Positions 1 through 9,178 of a stretch of 64,000 nucleotides of DNA are shown here, piece by piece. The notes beneath the pieces were generated by a model. It was not told the origin of the DNA and did no database searches. It was given only the letters and a program-made list of their open reading frames with translations. The number at the start of each line of letters is the position of its first letter. Position 1 is the stretch's first letter. The stretch lies in assembly GCF_013364275.1 (NCBI RefSeq), contig NZ_CP054932.1:2108001-2172000 (forward strand). The letters run 5' to 3'. Position numbers and translations under genes: made by a program. This stretch comes from Actinomadura sp. NAK00032 (GTDB lineage Bacteria; Actinomycetota; Actinomycetes; Streptosporangiales; Streptosporangiaceae).

Positions 1-393
1 CTCGCCGGGTCGTGGGGGTTCGAGAACGGCAAGTACGACATCTCGATGGACTGCGGGGAGCAGGCCCTCCTGCCCGCCGTCCGGGACGCCACCGACACCA
101 CGTGCATCGTCGCCGACGGCTTCTCCTGCAAGACCCAGATCGAGCACGCCAAGACCGGGCGGCGCGCACTGCACGTCGCGCAGCTCATGCAGCTCGCCCG
201 GGAGAGCGACGCCCCGATCAGCGGCAAGCCGGAGAAGGCCGGGCGCGCGCAGACCGGCCCCACCCGCGTCCCATCGCGTCGCCCGAGCCGGCGCCGCCGT
301 CGCGGTGGGCGCGGTCACCGCCGCCGGGATCGGCCTGGCGCTGCGGGCCGGATGCGAACGCGCGGCCAAAACGTGACCTTGCCCGGCGGCTGA
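1..393 (+). CDS. FAD-linked oxidase with Fe-S domain, C-terminal part (5' end outside window; likely frameshifted tail)
   Basis: The visible part opens with LAGSWGFE and continues through GEQALLPAVR and IVADGFSCKTQIEH. These are the usual end of GlcD/D-lactate-dehydrogenase-type flavoproteins fused to a cysteine-rich Fe-S domain. Those enzymes oxidise 2-hydroxy acids and pass electrons to the respiratory chain. Frame 1 stays open to 393, but after about 255 it turns into an arginine run with poor third-position G+C. Frame 2 from 272 reads as a hydrophobic Ala/Gly/Val helix with good third-position G+C and stops at 376. A one-base frameshift near 250-272 is therefore likely, real or an assembly error. 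The family call rests on the tail only. Confidence 0.6.
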   Translation, partial: LAGSWGFENGKYDISMDCGEQALLPAVRDATDTTCIVADGFSCKTQIEHAKTGRRALHVAQLMQLARESDAPISGKPEKAGRAQTGPTRVPSRRPSRRRRRGGRGHRRRDRPGAAGRMRTRGQNVTLPGG

Positions 394-432
394 TTTCCGG
401 AGTGCGGGAAGTGTCCCCTCTGGAGGTGGAGC

Positions 433-1503
433 GTGGACAGGGACGTGAAGGCCGGGGCCTGTGCGCTGGCGGTGGCGGGGATGCTGGTGCTCGGCGCGTG
501 CAGCGACGGCGGCGGCGCCGAGAAGGCCGCGACACCGGCGGCGCAGACGTCGGCGCCGGTGAGCGATTCGGCGACGGGGCTGGAGCAGCAGTACGAGCGG
601 GTCGTGGACGCGGTGCTGCCGTCCGTGGTGAAGATCCAGACCGATCAGGCGGAGGGCTCCGGCGTCGTCTACGACGCGCAGGGCCACATCGTGACGAACG
701 CGCACGTGGTCGCCGGGGCGAAGAAGATCCAGGTGACGTCCTCCAGCGGCGGCGCGACGCTGGACGCCGACCTCGTCGGCGCGTTCGCGGCGGACGACCT
801 GGCCGTCATCAAGGCGAAGGGCGGGAACCTCAAACCGGCGTCGTGGGGCGAGTCGGGCAAGGCGCGGGTCGGGCAGATCGTCCTCGCGATGGGGAACCCG
901 CTGGGCCTCGCCGGGAGCGTGACGAACGGGATCGTGTCGGCGCTCCACCGGACGGTGTCCACCAAGGGGGAGGGCGCCTTCCAGGGGTCGACGATCGCGG
1001 ACGCCATCCAGACCAGCGCGGCGATCAACCCGGGCAACAGCGGCGGCGCGCTCGTCACGCTCAGCGGGCAGGTCATCGGCGTCCCGACGGCCGCCGCGTC
1101 GGACCCGTCGGCGGGCTCGGCGGCGGCCGGGATCGGCTTCGCGACGCCGAGCGACACCGTGCAGCGGATCGTCCCGCAGCTGATCCAGAGCGGGAAGGTG
1201 TCGAACTCGGGGCGGGCCGCGCTCGGCGTGACCGTCCGCACGATCGTCGATCCGCAGAGCGGTGAGCGGACCGCGGTCGCCGTGGTGGACGTCCAGCGCG
1301 GCGGCGGCGCGGCGAAGGCGGGCATCAGGCCGGGGGACCTGATCCTGTCGGTGAACGGCACCGCGACGCCCGACCAGACGGCGCTGTCGTCGGTGCTCGC
1401 CAACCTCAAGCCGGGCGACACGGCCAAGGTCGAGGTCCAGCACGCGGACGGGTCGAAGAAGACCGTCCAGGTGACGCTCGGGGAGTTGCCCGGCGGGGGA
1501 TGA
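433..1503 (+). CDS. HtrA/DegP-like serine protease with PDZ domain, lipoprotein
   Basis: A 356-aa exported trypsin-fold protease, starting at GTG 433 after GGAGGTGGA. Residues 1-23 form a lipoprotein signal ending LGAC (Cys23), so it should be anchored outside the membrane. The catalytic triad is visible: His91 in TNAHVV, Asp122 in DDLAVIK and Ser203 in GNSGG. A PDZ domain fills about 262-350. Such proteins degrade or chaperone damaged extracytoplasmic proteins. It stands alone upstream of a TetR operon and differs from the proline-rich membrane HtrA at 42417, so the window holds two paralogues. Substrates are unknown. Confidence 0.9.
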   Translation: MDRDVKAGACALAVAGMLVLGACSDGGGAEKAATPAAQTSAPVSDSATGLEQQYERVVDAVLPSVVKIQTDQAEGSGVVYDAQGHIVTNAHVVAGAKKIQVTSSSGGATLDADLVGAFAADDLAVIKAKGGNLKPASWGESGKARVGQIVLAMGNPLGLAGSVTNGIVSALHRTVSTKGEGAFQGSTIADAIQTSAAINPGNSGGALVTLSGQVIGVPTAAASDPSAGSAAAGIGFATPSDTVQRIVPQLIQSGKVSNSGRAALGVTVRTIVDPQSGERTAVAVVDVQRGGGAAKAGIRPGDLILSVNGTATPDQTALSSVLANLKPGDTAKVEVQHADGSKKTVQVTLGELPGGG

Positions 1504-1522
1504 TCCCCGGCGCCCCACCCTC

Positions 1523-1567
1523 TTGACGGTGGCCTGTACGGGAGTACAGTGTACATCCGTACAGGCC
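1523..1567 (+). promoter_or_regulatory. Promoter with 37-bp nested palindromic operator for the TetR-ABC operon
   Basis: A -35 TTGACG (1523-1528), 16-bp spacer and -10 TACAGT (1545-1550) precede the TetR gene. They are overlapped by a palindrome centred on base 1549. The outer arms GGCCTGTACGG (1531-1541) and CCGTACAGGCC (1557-1567) pair perfectly, and the inner arms GTACA/TGTAC (1544-1554) pair around the central G; only two position pairs in 37 bp mismatch. A further TGTACAGG half-site lies at 1578-1585. The placement fits autorepression by the adjacent TetR protein. Confidence 0.75.
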
Positions 1568-1593
1568 ACTGAACATATGTACAGGGGGTGGGG

Positions 1594-2259
1594 ATGACGG
1601 CCGAGCAAGCCGACGACCTGACCGGACGCGCCCGCATCCGGGACGCCGCGCTGCTGGAGTTCGCCGAGCACGGCACGAAGGGCGCGACGATCCGCGGCAT
1701 CGCCAAGGCCGCCGGCGTCTCGCCGGCGCTGGTGCAGCACCACTTCGGGACGAAGGAGGCGCTGCGCCGCGAGTGCGACGAGTACGCGCTCGGGGCCGTC
1801 CGCGAGATCAAGGAGGAGGCCCTGCGCGGGGGGATCGGCGACCCCGGCTTCCTGATGCTCGCCATGCGCACGGCCCTGCCCATCCAGCGCTACTTCGCCC
1901 GCGCCCTCACCGACGGGTCGCCGGCCGCGGTCGCGCTGTACGACGACACCGTCGCCTACACCGAGGAGGTCCTCGCGCAGGGCAGGCCCGGGCTGCGCGT
2001 GCCCAAGACCGACGACCTCCACGCCTACGCGGCCGTCATGACGACGATGACGTTCGGCCTGATGGTCCTGCACGAACACATCTCCCGGAGCCTCGGCGGC
2101 AACACGCTCACGGCCGAGGGCTACCCCCGGATGGCGCTCGCCATGATGGACCTCTTCGACGACCGGCTGGTGGATCCGGAGCTGGTCGAGCAGGCGCGCG
2201 TCTCCCTGAAATCCATGCTCACCGCCGGCGGGCAGCCTCCCGACAAGGAGAACCGGTGA
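1594..2259 (+). CDS. TetR-family transcriptional repressor of the downstream ABC exporter
   Basis: A 221-aa regulator. The N-terminal helix-turn-helix includes [21 protein letters not shown], the usual TetR recognition helix region, followed by a helical ligand-binding domain. I chose ATG 1594 because an AGGGGG stretch lies at proper spacing; GTG 1588 is possible. It overlaps the ATPase gene by GTGA, so regulator and transporter are co-transcribed. By analogy with the M. tuberculosis Rv1219c-Rv1218c-Rv1217c trio it probably represses a multidrug exporter and is released by a substrate. The palindrome at 1531-1567 is the likely operator. Confidence 0.88.
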   Translation: MTAEQADDLTGRARIRDAALLEFAEHGTKGATIRGIAKAAGVSPALVQHHFGTKEALRRECDEYALGAVREIKEEALRGGIGDPGFLMLAMRTALPIQRYFARALTDGSPAAVALYDDTVAYTEEVLAQGRPGLRVPKTDDLHAYAAVMTTMTFGLMVLHEHISRSLGGNTLTAEGYPRMALAMMDLFDDRLVDPELVEQARVSLKSMLTAGGQPPDKENR

Positions 2260-3164
2260 CCGCGAACACGCCTCCGATAGCCGTATCCGGCCTGGTCAAG
2301 AACTTCGGCCGGACGCGCGCGCTGGACGGTCTCGACCTGACCGTCCGGCCCGGCGAGGTGCACGGCTTCCTCGGCCCGAACGGCGCGGGGAAGTCCACCA
2401 CGATCAGGGTCCTGCTCGGCCTGCTGCGCGCCGACGCCGGCACCGTCCGCCTGCTCGGCGGCGACCCCTGGCGGGACGCGACCGAGCTGCACCGCCGCCT
2501 CGCCTACGTGCCCGGCGACGTGACGCTGTGGCCGAACCTGTCCGGCGGCGAGGTCATCGACCTGCTCGGCCGGATGCGCGGCGGCACCGACCCGCGCCGC
2601 AAGGCCGAGCTGCTCGACCGGTTCGAGCTGGACCCGCGCAAGAAGGGCCGCGCCTACTCCAAGGGCAACCGGCAGAAGGTCGGGCTCGTCGCGGCGCTCG
2701 CGTCCGACGCCGAGCTGCTGCTGCTGGACGAGCCGACCTCCGGTCTCGACCCCCTCATGGAGGAGGTCTTCCAGGAGTGCGTCCGCGAGGAGCGGCAGGC
2801 GGGCCGGACCGTCCTGCTGTCCAGCCACATCCTGTCCGAGGTCGAGGCGCTCTGCGACCGGGTGACGATCATCCGCAACGGCGTCGCGGTGGAGACCGGC
2901 ACCCTGGACGAGCTGCGGCACCTGACCCGCACCTCGATCCACGCGGAGCTGGCCGCGCCGCTGGACGGCCAGCCGCTGCCCGGCGCCCACGACCTCCAGG
3001 CCGACGGCAACACGATCAAGTTCGAGGTCGACACGCCGCAGCTGGACGCCGCGCTCCGCGCGCTCACCGAGATCGGCGTCCGCAGCCTGGTGAGCCGCCC
3101 GCCGACGCTGGAGGAGCTGTTCCTGCGCCACTACAAGGACGAGCTGCAGGAGGCCGCGCGATGA
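2256..3164 (+). CDS. ABC exporter ATP-binding protein (Rv1218c-like)
   Basis: A 302-aa ABC ATPase that would power export through the downstream permease. Walker [10 protein letters not shown] is at residues 40-48, a variant signature YSKGNRQK at 134-141, and Walker B with [12 protein letters not shown] around 154-165. The C-terminal 80 residues are the extension common in ABC-2 drug exporter ATPases. The GTG start overlaps the TetR stop, and its own stop overlaps the permease start (ATGA). Length and order match Rv1218c of M. tuberculosis and tetronasin-type antibiotic exporters; the substrate cannot be read from sequence. Confidence 0.9.
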   Translation: MTANTPPIAVSGLVKNFGRTRALDGLDLTVRPGEVHGFLGPNGAGKSTTIRVLLGLLRADAGTVRLLGGDPWRDATELHRRLAYVPGDVTLWPNLSGGEVIDLLGRMRGGTDPRRKAELLDRFELDPRKKGRAYSKGNRQKVGLVAALASDAELLLLDEPTSGLDPLMEEVFQECVREERQAGRTVLLSSHILSEVEALCDRVTIIRNGVAVETGTLDELRHLTRTSIHAELAAPLDGQPLPGAHDLQADGNTIKFEVDTPQLDAALRALTEIGVRSLVSRPPTLEELFLRHYKDELQEAAR

Positions 3165-4768
3165 CCGGCTTGACCGGGACCTGGGGGCTGATGCGGCTCA
3201 TCCTGCGCCGCGACCGGTTCCTGCTGCCCGCCTGGGTGCTCTGGATCGCCGTCATCCCGCTCGGCTTCGTCGGGGCCACCGACGCCCTCTACCCGGAGGC
3301 CGCCGACCGGCTCCAGTACGCGCACACCACCGGGACCAACCCGACGTTCCTCGCCCTCTACGGGCCGATGTACGGCACCGACCTCGGCAGCATCATCGCG
3401 CAGCGGTCCGGGTTCATCCCGGTGGTGATCGGGCTGATCAGCGCGCTCACCGTCGTCCGGCACACCCGCACCGAGGAGGAGGCGGGCCGCCGCGAGCTGC
3501 TCGGCGCGACCGTCACCGGCCGGGGCGCCGGGCTGGCCGCCGCGCTGCTGGTGGCGATGGCGGCGAACCTCGTCCTCGGCGGGCTGCTCGCCGCCGGGCT
3601 CACCGCGCAGGGCCTGCCCGCCGCCGGGTCGCTGGCCTTCGGCGCGCAGATGGCCGCCGCCGGCTGCGTCTTCGCGGCCGTCGCGGGCGTCACCGCGCAG
3701 CTCAGCGAGAGCGCGGGCGCGGCCCGGGGGACGGCGCTCGCCGCGCTCGGCACCGCGTTCGCGGTCCGGATGGCCGCCGACGTCGGCGGCGCGGGCAACT
3801 CGCTGACCTGGCTCGGCTGGCTGTCCCCGTTCGGCTGGACCAACCGCGCCCGCGCCTACGGCGGGGAGCGCTGGTGGACGTTCGCGCTGGCCGCCGCGCT
3901 CGTCGCGCTGCTGGTGGCCGCCGCGGCGGCGCTGTCGGCGCGCCGCGACGTCGGCGCGGGCGTGCTGCCGCCGCGGCTCGGCAGGCCCGACGCCACGGCG
4001 CGGCTGTCGGGTCCGTTCGGGCTCGCCTGGCGGCTGCAGAGCCGCGCCCTGTACGGCTGGCTCGCCGGCTTCCTCGCGCTCGGCATCGTCTACGGCGCCG
4101 TCGCGGGCGGGGTGCGGGAGATGGTGGACGACAACCCCGACCTGGAGGAGATCTTCACCCGGCTCGGCGGGGAGAGCGGGATCACCGACGCCTACTTCGC
4201 GTCCATCATGGGCATGCTCGGGCTGTTCGCCGCCGCCTACGCGGTGTCGGCGACGCTGCGGCTGCGCACCGAGGAGAGCGGCCAGCGCGCCGAACCGCTG
4301 CTCGCCACCGCGACGGGGCGGCTGCGCTGGGCGGCGAGCCACCTGCTGTTCACGCTGCTCGGCCCGGTCGCCGCGCTGGTCGTCGCCGGGCTGGCCGCCG
4401 GGGTGGCGCACGGCCTGGACACCGGCGACCCCGGCCGGGAGGTGCCGCGGGTGCTCGGCGCGGCGCTGGCGCAGCTGCCCGCCGTCTGGCTGGTCGCCGC
4501 GATCGCGCTCGCGCTGTTCGGGCTGGTCCCCGGCCTGACGGCGGGCGGCGGCTGGACGGTCGTCGGCGTCTGCACCATGGTGACGCTCTTCGGTGCCGCG
4601 CTCGACCTCGACCAGTGGGCCCTGGACGTCTCGCCGTTCACCCACATCCCGAAGCTCCCCGGAGGGTCGTTCGAGGCCGCGCCCATGCTCTGGCTCCTCG
4701 CGCTCACCGCCGTGCTGGCGGCGGCGGGCCTGGCCGGGTTCCGCCGCCGGGACCTCGCCACGCGCTGA
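3161..4768 (+). CDS. ABC-2 type exporter permease, Rv1217c-like
   Basis: A 535-aa integral membrane protein with about twelve hydrophobic segments arranged as two similar halves. Each half carries the RTEE(E/S)xG(R/Q)RxELL-like loop ([12 protein letters not shown] and [13 protein letters not shown]), a hallmark of the exporter-of-polyketide-antibiotics family. It forms the membrane channel for the ATPase encoded at 2256, with which it overlaps by ATGA. Last gene of the TetR-ABC operon. Confidence 0.88.
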   Translation: MTGLTGTWGLMRLILRRDRFLLPAWVLWIAVIPLGFVGATDALYPEAADRLQYAHTTGTNPTFLALYGPMYGTDLGSIIAQRSGFIPVVIGLISALTVVRHTRTEEEAGRRELLGATVTGRGAGLAAALLVAMAANLVLGGLLAAGLTAQGLPAAGSLAFGAQMAAAGCVFAAVAGVTAQLSESAGAARGTALAALGTAFAVRMAADVGGAGNSLTWLGWLSPFGWTNRARAYGGERWWTFALAAALVALLVAAAAALSARRDVGAGVLPPRLGRPDATARLSGPFGLAWRLQSRALYGWLAGFLALGIVYGAVAGGVREMVDDNPDLEEIFTRLGGESGITDAYFASIMGMLGLFAAAYAVSATLRLRTEESGQRAEPLLATATGRLRWAASHLLFTLLGPVAALVVAGLAAGVAHGLDTGDPGREVPRVLGAALAQLPAVWLVAAIALALFGLVPGLTAGGGWTVVGVCTMVTLFGAALDLDQWALDVSPFTHIPKLPGGSFEAAPMLWLLALTAVLAAAGLAGFRRRDLATR

Positions 4769-4839
4769 GCCGTGAGAGCGCTGAGCCGCGTGAGCGCCGG
4801 GCCGTAATGGAGCTGAGCCGTGCGGGCGCCGGGCCGTAA
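4764..4839. repeat. Short degenerate tandem repeat in the permease-LOG gap
   Basis: GCTGAGCCG occurs at 4764-4772, 4780-4788 and 4812-4820. The longer GCGCCGGGCCGTAA occurs at 4794-4807 and 4826-4839, giving a unit of about 32 bp. The first copy includes the permease stop codon and the last ends just before the LOG start. It looks like local duplication; no function is evident. Confidence 0.6.
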
Positions 4840-4848
4840 CATGGCCCG

Positions 4849-5451
4849 GTGACTACGCCGAAACCCCTCGCCGTCTGCGTGTTCTGCTCCTCCAGCGGCA
4901 AGATCGACCGCCGCTACGTCGACCTCGCCGCCGACGCCGGCGCCGAGCTGGCCCGGCGCGGCCACAGCCTCGTCAGCGGCGGCGCCCAGGTCTCGTGCAT
5001 GGGCGCCGTCGCCCGCGCCGCGCGGGCCGGCGGCGCCCGGACCGTCGGGGTGATCCCCGAGGGCCTGGTCAGCGTCGAGATCTCCGACGAGGACAACGAC
5101 GAGCTGATCGTCACGCCAGACATGCGTACCCGCAAGGGCGAGATGGACCGGCGCAGCGACGCGTTCCTCGTCCTGCCCGGCGGCATCGGCACGCTGGAGG
5201 AGCTGTTCGAGGTGTGGACGGCCCGGGTCCTCGCGATGCACGACAAGCCCGTCGTCATCCTCGACCCGACCGGCGTGTACGAGCCGCTGCGCGAGCTGAT
5301 GAAGGGCCTCACCGAGCAGGGCTTCGCCCGCCCCAAGATCTGGGACGCCATCGGCTGGACGGCCTCCGTCCCCGAGGCGTTCGACCTCCTGGAGCGGACG
5401 CAGCCCCGCATCGAGTACTCCCCGGAGGACTACGCCGAGACCCAGCTCTGA
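4849..5451 (+). CDS. LOG-family protein (cytokinin riboside monophosphate phosphoribohydrolase type, TIGR00730)
   Basis: A 200-aa Rossmann-fold protein with the LOG signature PGGIGTLEE at 110-118 and the preceding MRTRKGEM motif. LOG enzymes cleave N-glycosidic bonds of nucleoside 5'-monophosphates to a free base and ribose 5-phosphate. Bacterial members are nucleotide-scavenging or cytokinin-releasing enzymes; M. tuberculosis Rv1205 is the closest well-known actinobacterial case. GTG 4849 is the start; no strong ribosome-binding site is visible. The next gene is convergent, 13 bp away. Confidence 0.88.
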   Translation: MTTPKPLAVCVFCSSSGKIDRRYVDLAADAGAELARRGHSLVSGGAQVSCMGAVARAARAGGARTVGVIPEGLVSVEISDEDNDELIVTPDMRTRKGEMDRRSDAFLVLPGGIGTLEELFEVWTARVLAMHDKPVVILDPTGVYEPLRELMKGLTEQGFARPKIWDAIGWTASVPEAFDLLERTQPRIEYSPEDYAETQL

Positions 5452-5464
5452 GCCGCCGGTCGGG

Positions 5465-7273
5465 TCAGGAGTCGTGCTTGCGGCCCGGCATGCTCTCGTA
5501 CATCTCGGTGAGCTTCTGCCGGAAGCCGCGGGCCGCCATCCCGATCTTCTGCGGGTCCTTGAGCCCGGCCTTGACGGCCTTCTTCGCCTGGTCCTTCATG
5601 ATGTGCGGCGGGATCGGGGCGATCTCGTCGTCCACCACGAACTCCAGCACCACGGGCCGGTCGCTCGCGAGCGCCTCCTTCCAGGCGTCGGTGACCTTCT
5701 TGGGCTTGTCGCAGTAGATGCCCTTGAGCCCGCACAGCTCGGCGTACTCGGCGTACGGGAAGTCCGGGATGTTCTGCGAGCCCTTGAACTTGGGGTCGCC
5801 GCCCATCGCGCGCTGCTCCCAGGTGACCTGGTTGAGGTCCTGGTTGTTGAACACGGCGAAGACCAGCGGCGGGGAGCCGCCGAGGCGGTCGGCGTACCGC
5901 TTGACGGTGAGCATCTCGTTCATGCCGTTCATCTGGAACGCGCCGTCCCCGACGAAGCAGATCACCGGGCGGTCCGGGTAGGCGAACTTGGCCGCGATCG
6001 CGTACGGGACGCCGGGCCCCATCGTCGCGAGCGTGCCCGACAGCGACGCCCGCATCCCGTCGCGGAGCTTGATGTGCCGGGCCCACCAGTTGGTCGCCGA
6101 CCCCGAGTCGGCGGTGAGGATCGCGCCGTCGGGCAGCAGCGGCGACACCTCGTGCGCCACCGCCTGCGGGTTGATCCTGCCCTCGAAGCTCTGCCCGGCG
6201 CGCTTGGCCATCACCGTGTCCCAGGTGCGGACGTTCTCCTCGATCCGCTCGCGCCAGGACCGGTCCTTCTTGCGCTCCAGCAGCGGGATCAGCTCGCGCA
6301 GCGTCTCCTTGGCGTCCCCGACGACGTGCGCGTCCATCGGGTAGCGGATGCCGATCATGCGGCCGTCGATGTCGATCTCGACGCCCTTGCAGCTGCCCTC
6401 GTCCGGCAGCCACTCCGCGTACGGGAAGCTCGTGCCGATCATGAACAGGGTGTCGCAGTTCATGATCATCTCATCGCTTGCCTTGGAGCCGAGCAGGCCG
6501 ATCGGCCCGGTGACGAACGGCAGGTCGTCCGGGAGCACCTCGCGGCCGAGCAGCGCCTTGGCGACGCCGGCGCCGAGCAGCTCGGCCGTCTCGACCAGCT
6601 CGTCGCGCGCGTTCGCCGCGCCCTGCCCGACGAGCATCGCGACCTTCTCGCCCTCGTTGAGGATCTGCGCCGCCTTGTGCAGCTCCTCCTTGTTCGGCAA
6701 GATCCGCGGCTGGCTCCACCCCACGCTGGAGTACACCGAGCCGTGCTCCTTCGGCGGCGACGGCACCGCCTCCGACTCCTGGACGTCCTCCGGGACGATG
6801 ATCGTCGCGACGCTCCGGGTCGTCAGCGCCGTCTTGAACGCGCGGTCGATCACGTGCCGCATCTGCCCCGGCGCCATGACGATCTGGCAGAACTCCGACA
6901 CGTCGGAGAACAGGTTCTCCAGGTTCACCTCCTGCTGGTAGTGGGTGCCCTGGGAGAGCCGCTTCTGCTGCGCGACGATCGCGACGACCGGCTGGTGGTC
7001 CAGCTTGGCGTCGTACAGCCCGTTCAGCAGGTGGATCGCGCCCGGACCGGACGTCGCCGCGCAGACGCCGACCTCGCCGGTGAACTTGGCGTGCGCGCAC
7101 GCCATGAACGCGGCCATCTCCTCGTGCCGCGTCTGGATGAACTCGGGGTTCCCCTCGGCGCGGTCGAACGCGCCGAGCAGCCCGTTGATGCCGTCGCCCG
7201 GGTACCCGTAGACCCGCTTCACGCCCCACTCGGTCAGCCGGTGGAGGACGTAGTCGGCCACTTGCTGCGCCAT
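5465..7273 (-). CDS. ThDP-dependent enzyme, pyruvate dehydrogenase (quinone)/PoxB-like
   Basis: A 602-aa thiamine-diphosphate enzyme with the three-domain acetolactate-synthase/pyruvate-oxidase layout. The N-terminal PYR domain carries the catalytic Glu in TRHEEMAAF (about 51). The central domain is Rossmann-like. The C-terminal PP domain has the ThDP-Mg motif GDGAF (442-446) through NN (476-477). PoxB-like enzymes decarboxylate pyruvate to acetate and pass electrons to flavin and quinone. The short length and KHDS end leave membrane activation uncertain. An SDR gene lies immediately upstream on the same strand (63-bp gap). Confidence 0.82.
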   Translation of the reverse strand: MAQQVADYVLHRLTEWGVKRVYGYPGDGINGLLGAFDRAEGNPEFIQTRHEEMAAFMACAHAKFTGEVGVCAATSGPGAIHLLNGLYDAKLDHQPVVAIVAQQKRLSQGTHYQQEVNLENLFSDVSEFCQIVMAPGQMRHVIDRAFKTALTTRSVATIIVPEDVQESEAVPSPPKEHGSVYSSVGWSQPRILPNKEELHKAAQILNEGEKVAMLVGQGAANARDELVETAELLGAGVAKALLGREVLPDDLPFVTGPIGLLGSKASDEMIMNCDTLFMIGTSFPYAEWLPDEGSCKGVEIDIDGRMIGIRYPMDAHVVGDAKETLRELIPLLERKKDRSWRERIEENVRTWDTVMAKRAGQSFEGRINPQAVAHEVSPLLPDGAILTADSGSATNWWARHIKLRDGMRASLSGTLATMGPGVPYAIAAKFAYPDRPVICFVGDGAFQMNGMNEMLTVKRYADRLGGSPPLVFAVFNNQDLNQVTWEQRAMGGDPKFKGSQNIPDFPYAEYAELCGLKGIYCDKPKKVTDAWKEALASDRPVVLEFVVDDEIAPIPPHIMKDQAKKAVKAGLKDPQKIGMAARGFRQKLTEMYESMPGRKHDS

Positions 7274-7336
7274 GCCTGTCTCCTCTCGTCGTCGTGCCCC
7301 GTCGGCGTCGTCGTGCCCGTCGGCGCCGCGTGCCGG

Positions 7337-8362
7337 TCAGCGCCGCAGCAGTTTCGCCGCGCCGACCGCCGCGCCCGCGGCGGCTCCCGCCGTCGCGGCC
7401 CCCACCAGGTACTTGTGCTGTCCCGCCCACAGCTGCGGGCTCGTCCCGTGCGCCCGCTCGTCGAACCGGCCGTGGGCGCCGCGGTCCGTGCCGGGCGCCT
7501 CGTCGGTGGGCTCCCACAGGTTCGCCGGACGGTCCGGCCGGACGTCCTGCTCCGTCTGCTGGGAGGCGAAGCCCGTCCGCGCGAGGTAGCGGTCCACCAG
7601 GCCCGCCGCGACGCGGTTGGCGAGGATCGTGGCGACCGCGCTCGCGCCGACCCAGTACTCGCGGCGCGCGGGATGCTCGGCGGCGTACAGCAGCGCCTTC
7701 GCCGGGATCTCCGGCTGGTAGACCGGCGGCACCGGCTGCGGGCGCTTCGGCAGCCGGGACAGCACCCAGTCGAACTGCGGCGTGTTCACCCCCGGCAGCT
7801 GCACCATCGTCACCTTCACGCCGCTGCCCTCGTGCATCAGCTCGGTCCGCAGCGACTCGTGGAACCCCTTGATGGCGTGCTTGGCGCCGCAGTAGGCGCT
7901 CTGCAGCGGGATGCCCCGGTAGGCCATCGCCGACCCGCACTGGACGATCACCCCGCGGTCGCGCGGCATCATCCGCTCCAGCGCCGCCCGGGTGCCGTTG
8001 ACGTAGCCGAGGTAGGTGACCTCGGTGGTGCGCGCGAACTCCGCGGGCGCGATCTCCCAGAACGGCGCGAGCACCGAGGAGAACGCGACGTTCACCCACA
8101 CGTCGATCGGGCCGAGCTCCGTCTCCGCCCGCTCGGCGGCCTCCTCGACGCGGTCGCGGTCGGCCATGTCGACGGCGATCGGGAGCGGGTGCCCGCCGGC
8201 GGCCGCCACGTCGGCGGCGGCGCCGTCCAGCCCCTGCTCGCCGCGCGCCAGCAGGGCGATCCGCGCGCCGCGCCGGGCGAACTCCCGCGCGGTCGCGCGG
8301 CCGATCCCGCCGGTGGCGCCGGTGAGCACGACGACGCCGCCCTTGCCGATCTTGTGTTTCAT
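7337..8362 (-). CDS. SDR-family oxidoreductase with C-terminal hydrophobic tail
   Basis: A 341-aa short-chain dehydrogenase. The NAD(P)-binding TGATGGIG is at 14-21 and the catalytic Ser144, Tyr157 and Lys161 are in SAYCGAKH context, so it should be active. Unlike classical SDRs of about 250 aa it has an extra 90 residues that end in an Ala/Gly-rich hydrophobic stretch before LLRR, which could anchor it to the membrane. ATG 8362 is the start. It is likely co-transcribed with the downstream PoxB-like gene. The substrate is unknown. Confidence 0.85.
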   Translation of the reverse strand: MKHKIGKGGVVVLTGATGGIGRATAREFARRGARIALLARGEQGLDGAAADVAAAGGHPLPIAVDMADRDRVEEAAERAETELGPIDVWVNVAFSSVLAPFWEIAPAEFARTTEVTYLGYVNGTRAALERMMPRDRGVIVQCGSAMAYRGIPLQSAYCGAKHAIKGFHESLRTELMHEGSGVKVTMVQLPGVNTPQFDWVLSRLPKRPQPVPPVYQPEIPAKALLYAAEHPARREYWVGASAVATILANRVAAGLVDRYLARTGFASQQTEQDVRPDRPANLWEPTDEAPGTDRGAHGRFDERAHGTSPQLWAGQHKYLVGAATAGAAAGAAVGAAKLLRR

Positions 8363-8461
8363 CTCATCCCCATGCGGGCGCTTTGTCCGGGCACAGAGAC
8401 CCACTGCCCGTGACCGCGGGTCTGTAACGCGGTGGTCCGCGGCGCGGGATACCGTCGTGGT

Positions 8462-8935
8462 GTGCGCGCTCGCGAACTCGCCGTCGACTACCCGACCGTG
8501 ACCCCGGACGACTCCGCGATGGACGCCGCCCGGCTGCTGGCGGCCCAGGGGCTGCCGGGCCTGGTCGTGGTGGACGGGCGGCGCCGCGCGGTCGCGGTGC
8601 TCCCCGGCTCCCGGCTGGTGCGCCAGATCGTCCCGCCGCATGTGCGGGACGACCCCGCCCTCGCCCGCGTCTACGACGAGCCGCACGCCGACCGGCTCTG
8701 CGCCAGGCTCGCCGGCCGCACCGTCGCCGACCTCCTGGAGGGCGGCCGGACGCCGCTGCCCGTCGTCGATCCCGGCGCCACCGTGATGGAGATCGCGAGC
8801 GTCATGGCGGGCGCCCGCAGCCCGGTGGTGGCGGTCGCCGACGACGAGCGGCACCCCGAGAAGGGCACCGTGATCGGTGTCATCACCGCCGCCCACCTGC
8901 TGGAACGCATCCTCCCCGCGGCCGGGGACGGCTGA
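8462..8935 (+). CDS. CBS-domain pair protein
   Basis: A 157-aa cytoplasmic protein consisting of two CBS motifs, roughly residues 1-60 and 90-155, with no other domain. The repeats read VTPDDSAMDAARLLAAQGL and VVDPGATVMEIASVMAG. CBS pairs bind adenine nucleotides or S-adenosylmethionine and usually modulate a partner. GTG 8462 was chosen because homology begins with RARELAV; an upstream GTG at 8432 is possible. It is transcribed divergently from the SDR gene across a 99-bp gap. Confidence 0.75.
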   Translation: MRARELAVDYPTVTPDDSAMDAARLLAAQGLPGLVVVDGRRRAVAVLPGSRLVRQIVPPHVRDDPALARVYDEPHADRLCARLAGRTVADLLEGGRTPLPVVDPGATVMEIASVMAGARSPVVAVADDERHPEKGTVIGVITAAHLLERILPAAGDG

Positions 8936-9027
8936 CCCGCCCCCTGCGCTCCCACGTGCGCCCCGCGGTCCCGCCGCGCCGCCGGACGGGCTGTCAGGTA
9001 GCGATGACTTCAGGTCAGAACGTCTAG

Positions 9028-9072
9028 ATGTAAGAACAAAGTATTGACTGACGTTCCGGCGCGGGCTACAAA
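9028..9072 (+). promoter_or_regulatory. Promoter and putative GntR-type operator upstream of the iolG operon
   Basis: In the 243-bp gap before iolG a -35 TTGACT (9044-9049) and -10 TACAAA (9067-9072), 17 bp apart, form a good promoter. Overlapping it, 9028-9048 carries ATGT-N4-AACAAA-N-TATTGAC with an internal TGT-N4-ACA. Aligned over 22 positions it matches 17 of 22 bases of the motif at 22528-22549 before iolE. The rest of the gap (8936-9027 and 9073-9178) shows nothing I recognise. Confidence 0.6.
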
Positions 9073-9178
9073 TGTGCCTCAAGCCACACGAAGATGACGA
9101 GCGGATGAACGGACGGTGTCCACCACCGGTCCCTCCGGTGAACTCGCCGTCAGACCGAACGGGCCAGTGGGAGGCACC

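Noticed and set aside
7274..7336. Repeats GTCGGCGTCGTCGTGCCCGTCGG as a possible regulatory repeat
   Set aside because: Only two loose copies in a 63-bp gap; consistent with simple-sequence drift in GC-rich spacer.
5474..8413. A very long open frame antisense to the PoxB-like and SDR genes
   Set aside because: It is a by-product of high G+C. The product is a low-complexity Arg/Val/Asp-rich string with no family features, and the opposite strand encodes two clear enzymes.
8363..8461. AGACCC ... GGGTCT inverted repeat between the SDR and CBS genes
   Set aside because: Only six-bp arms with wide spacing; expected by chance at this base composition.
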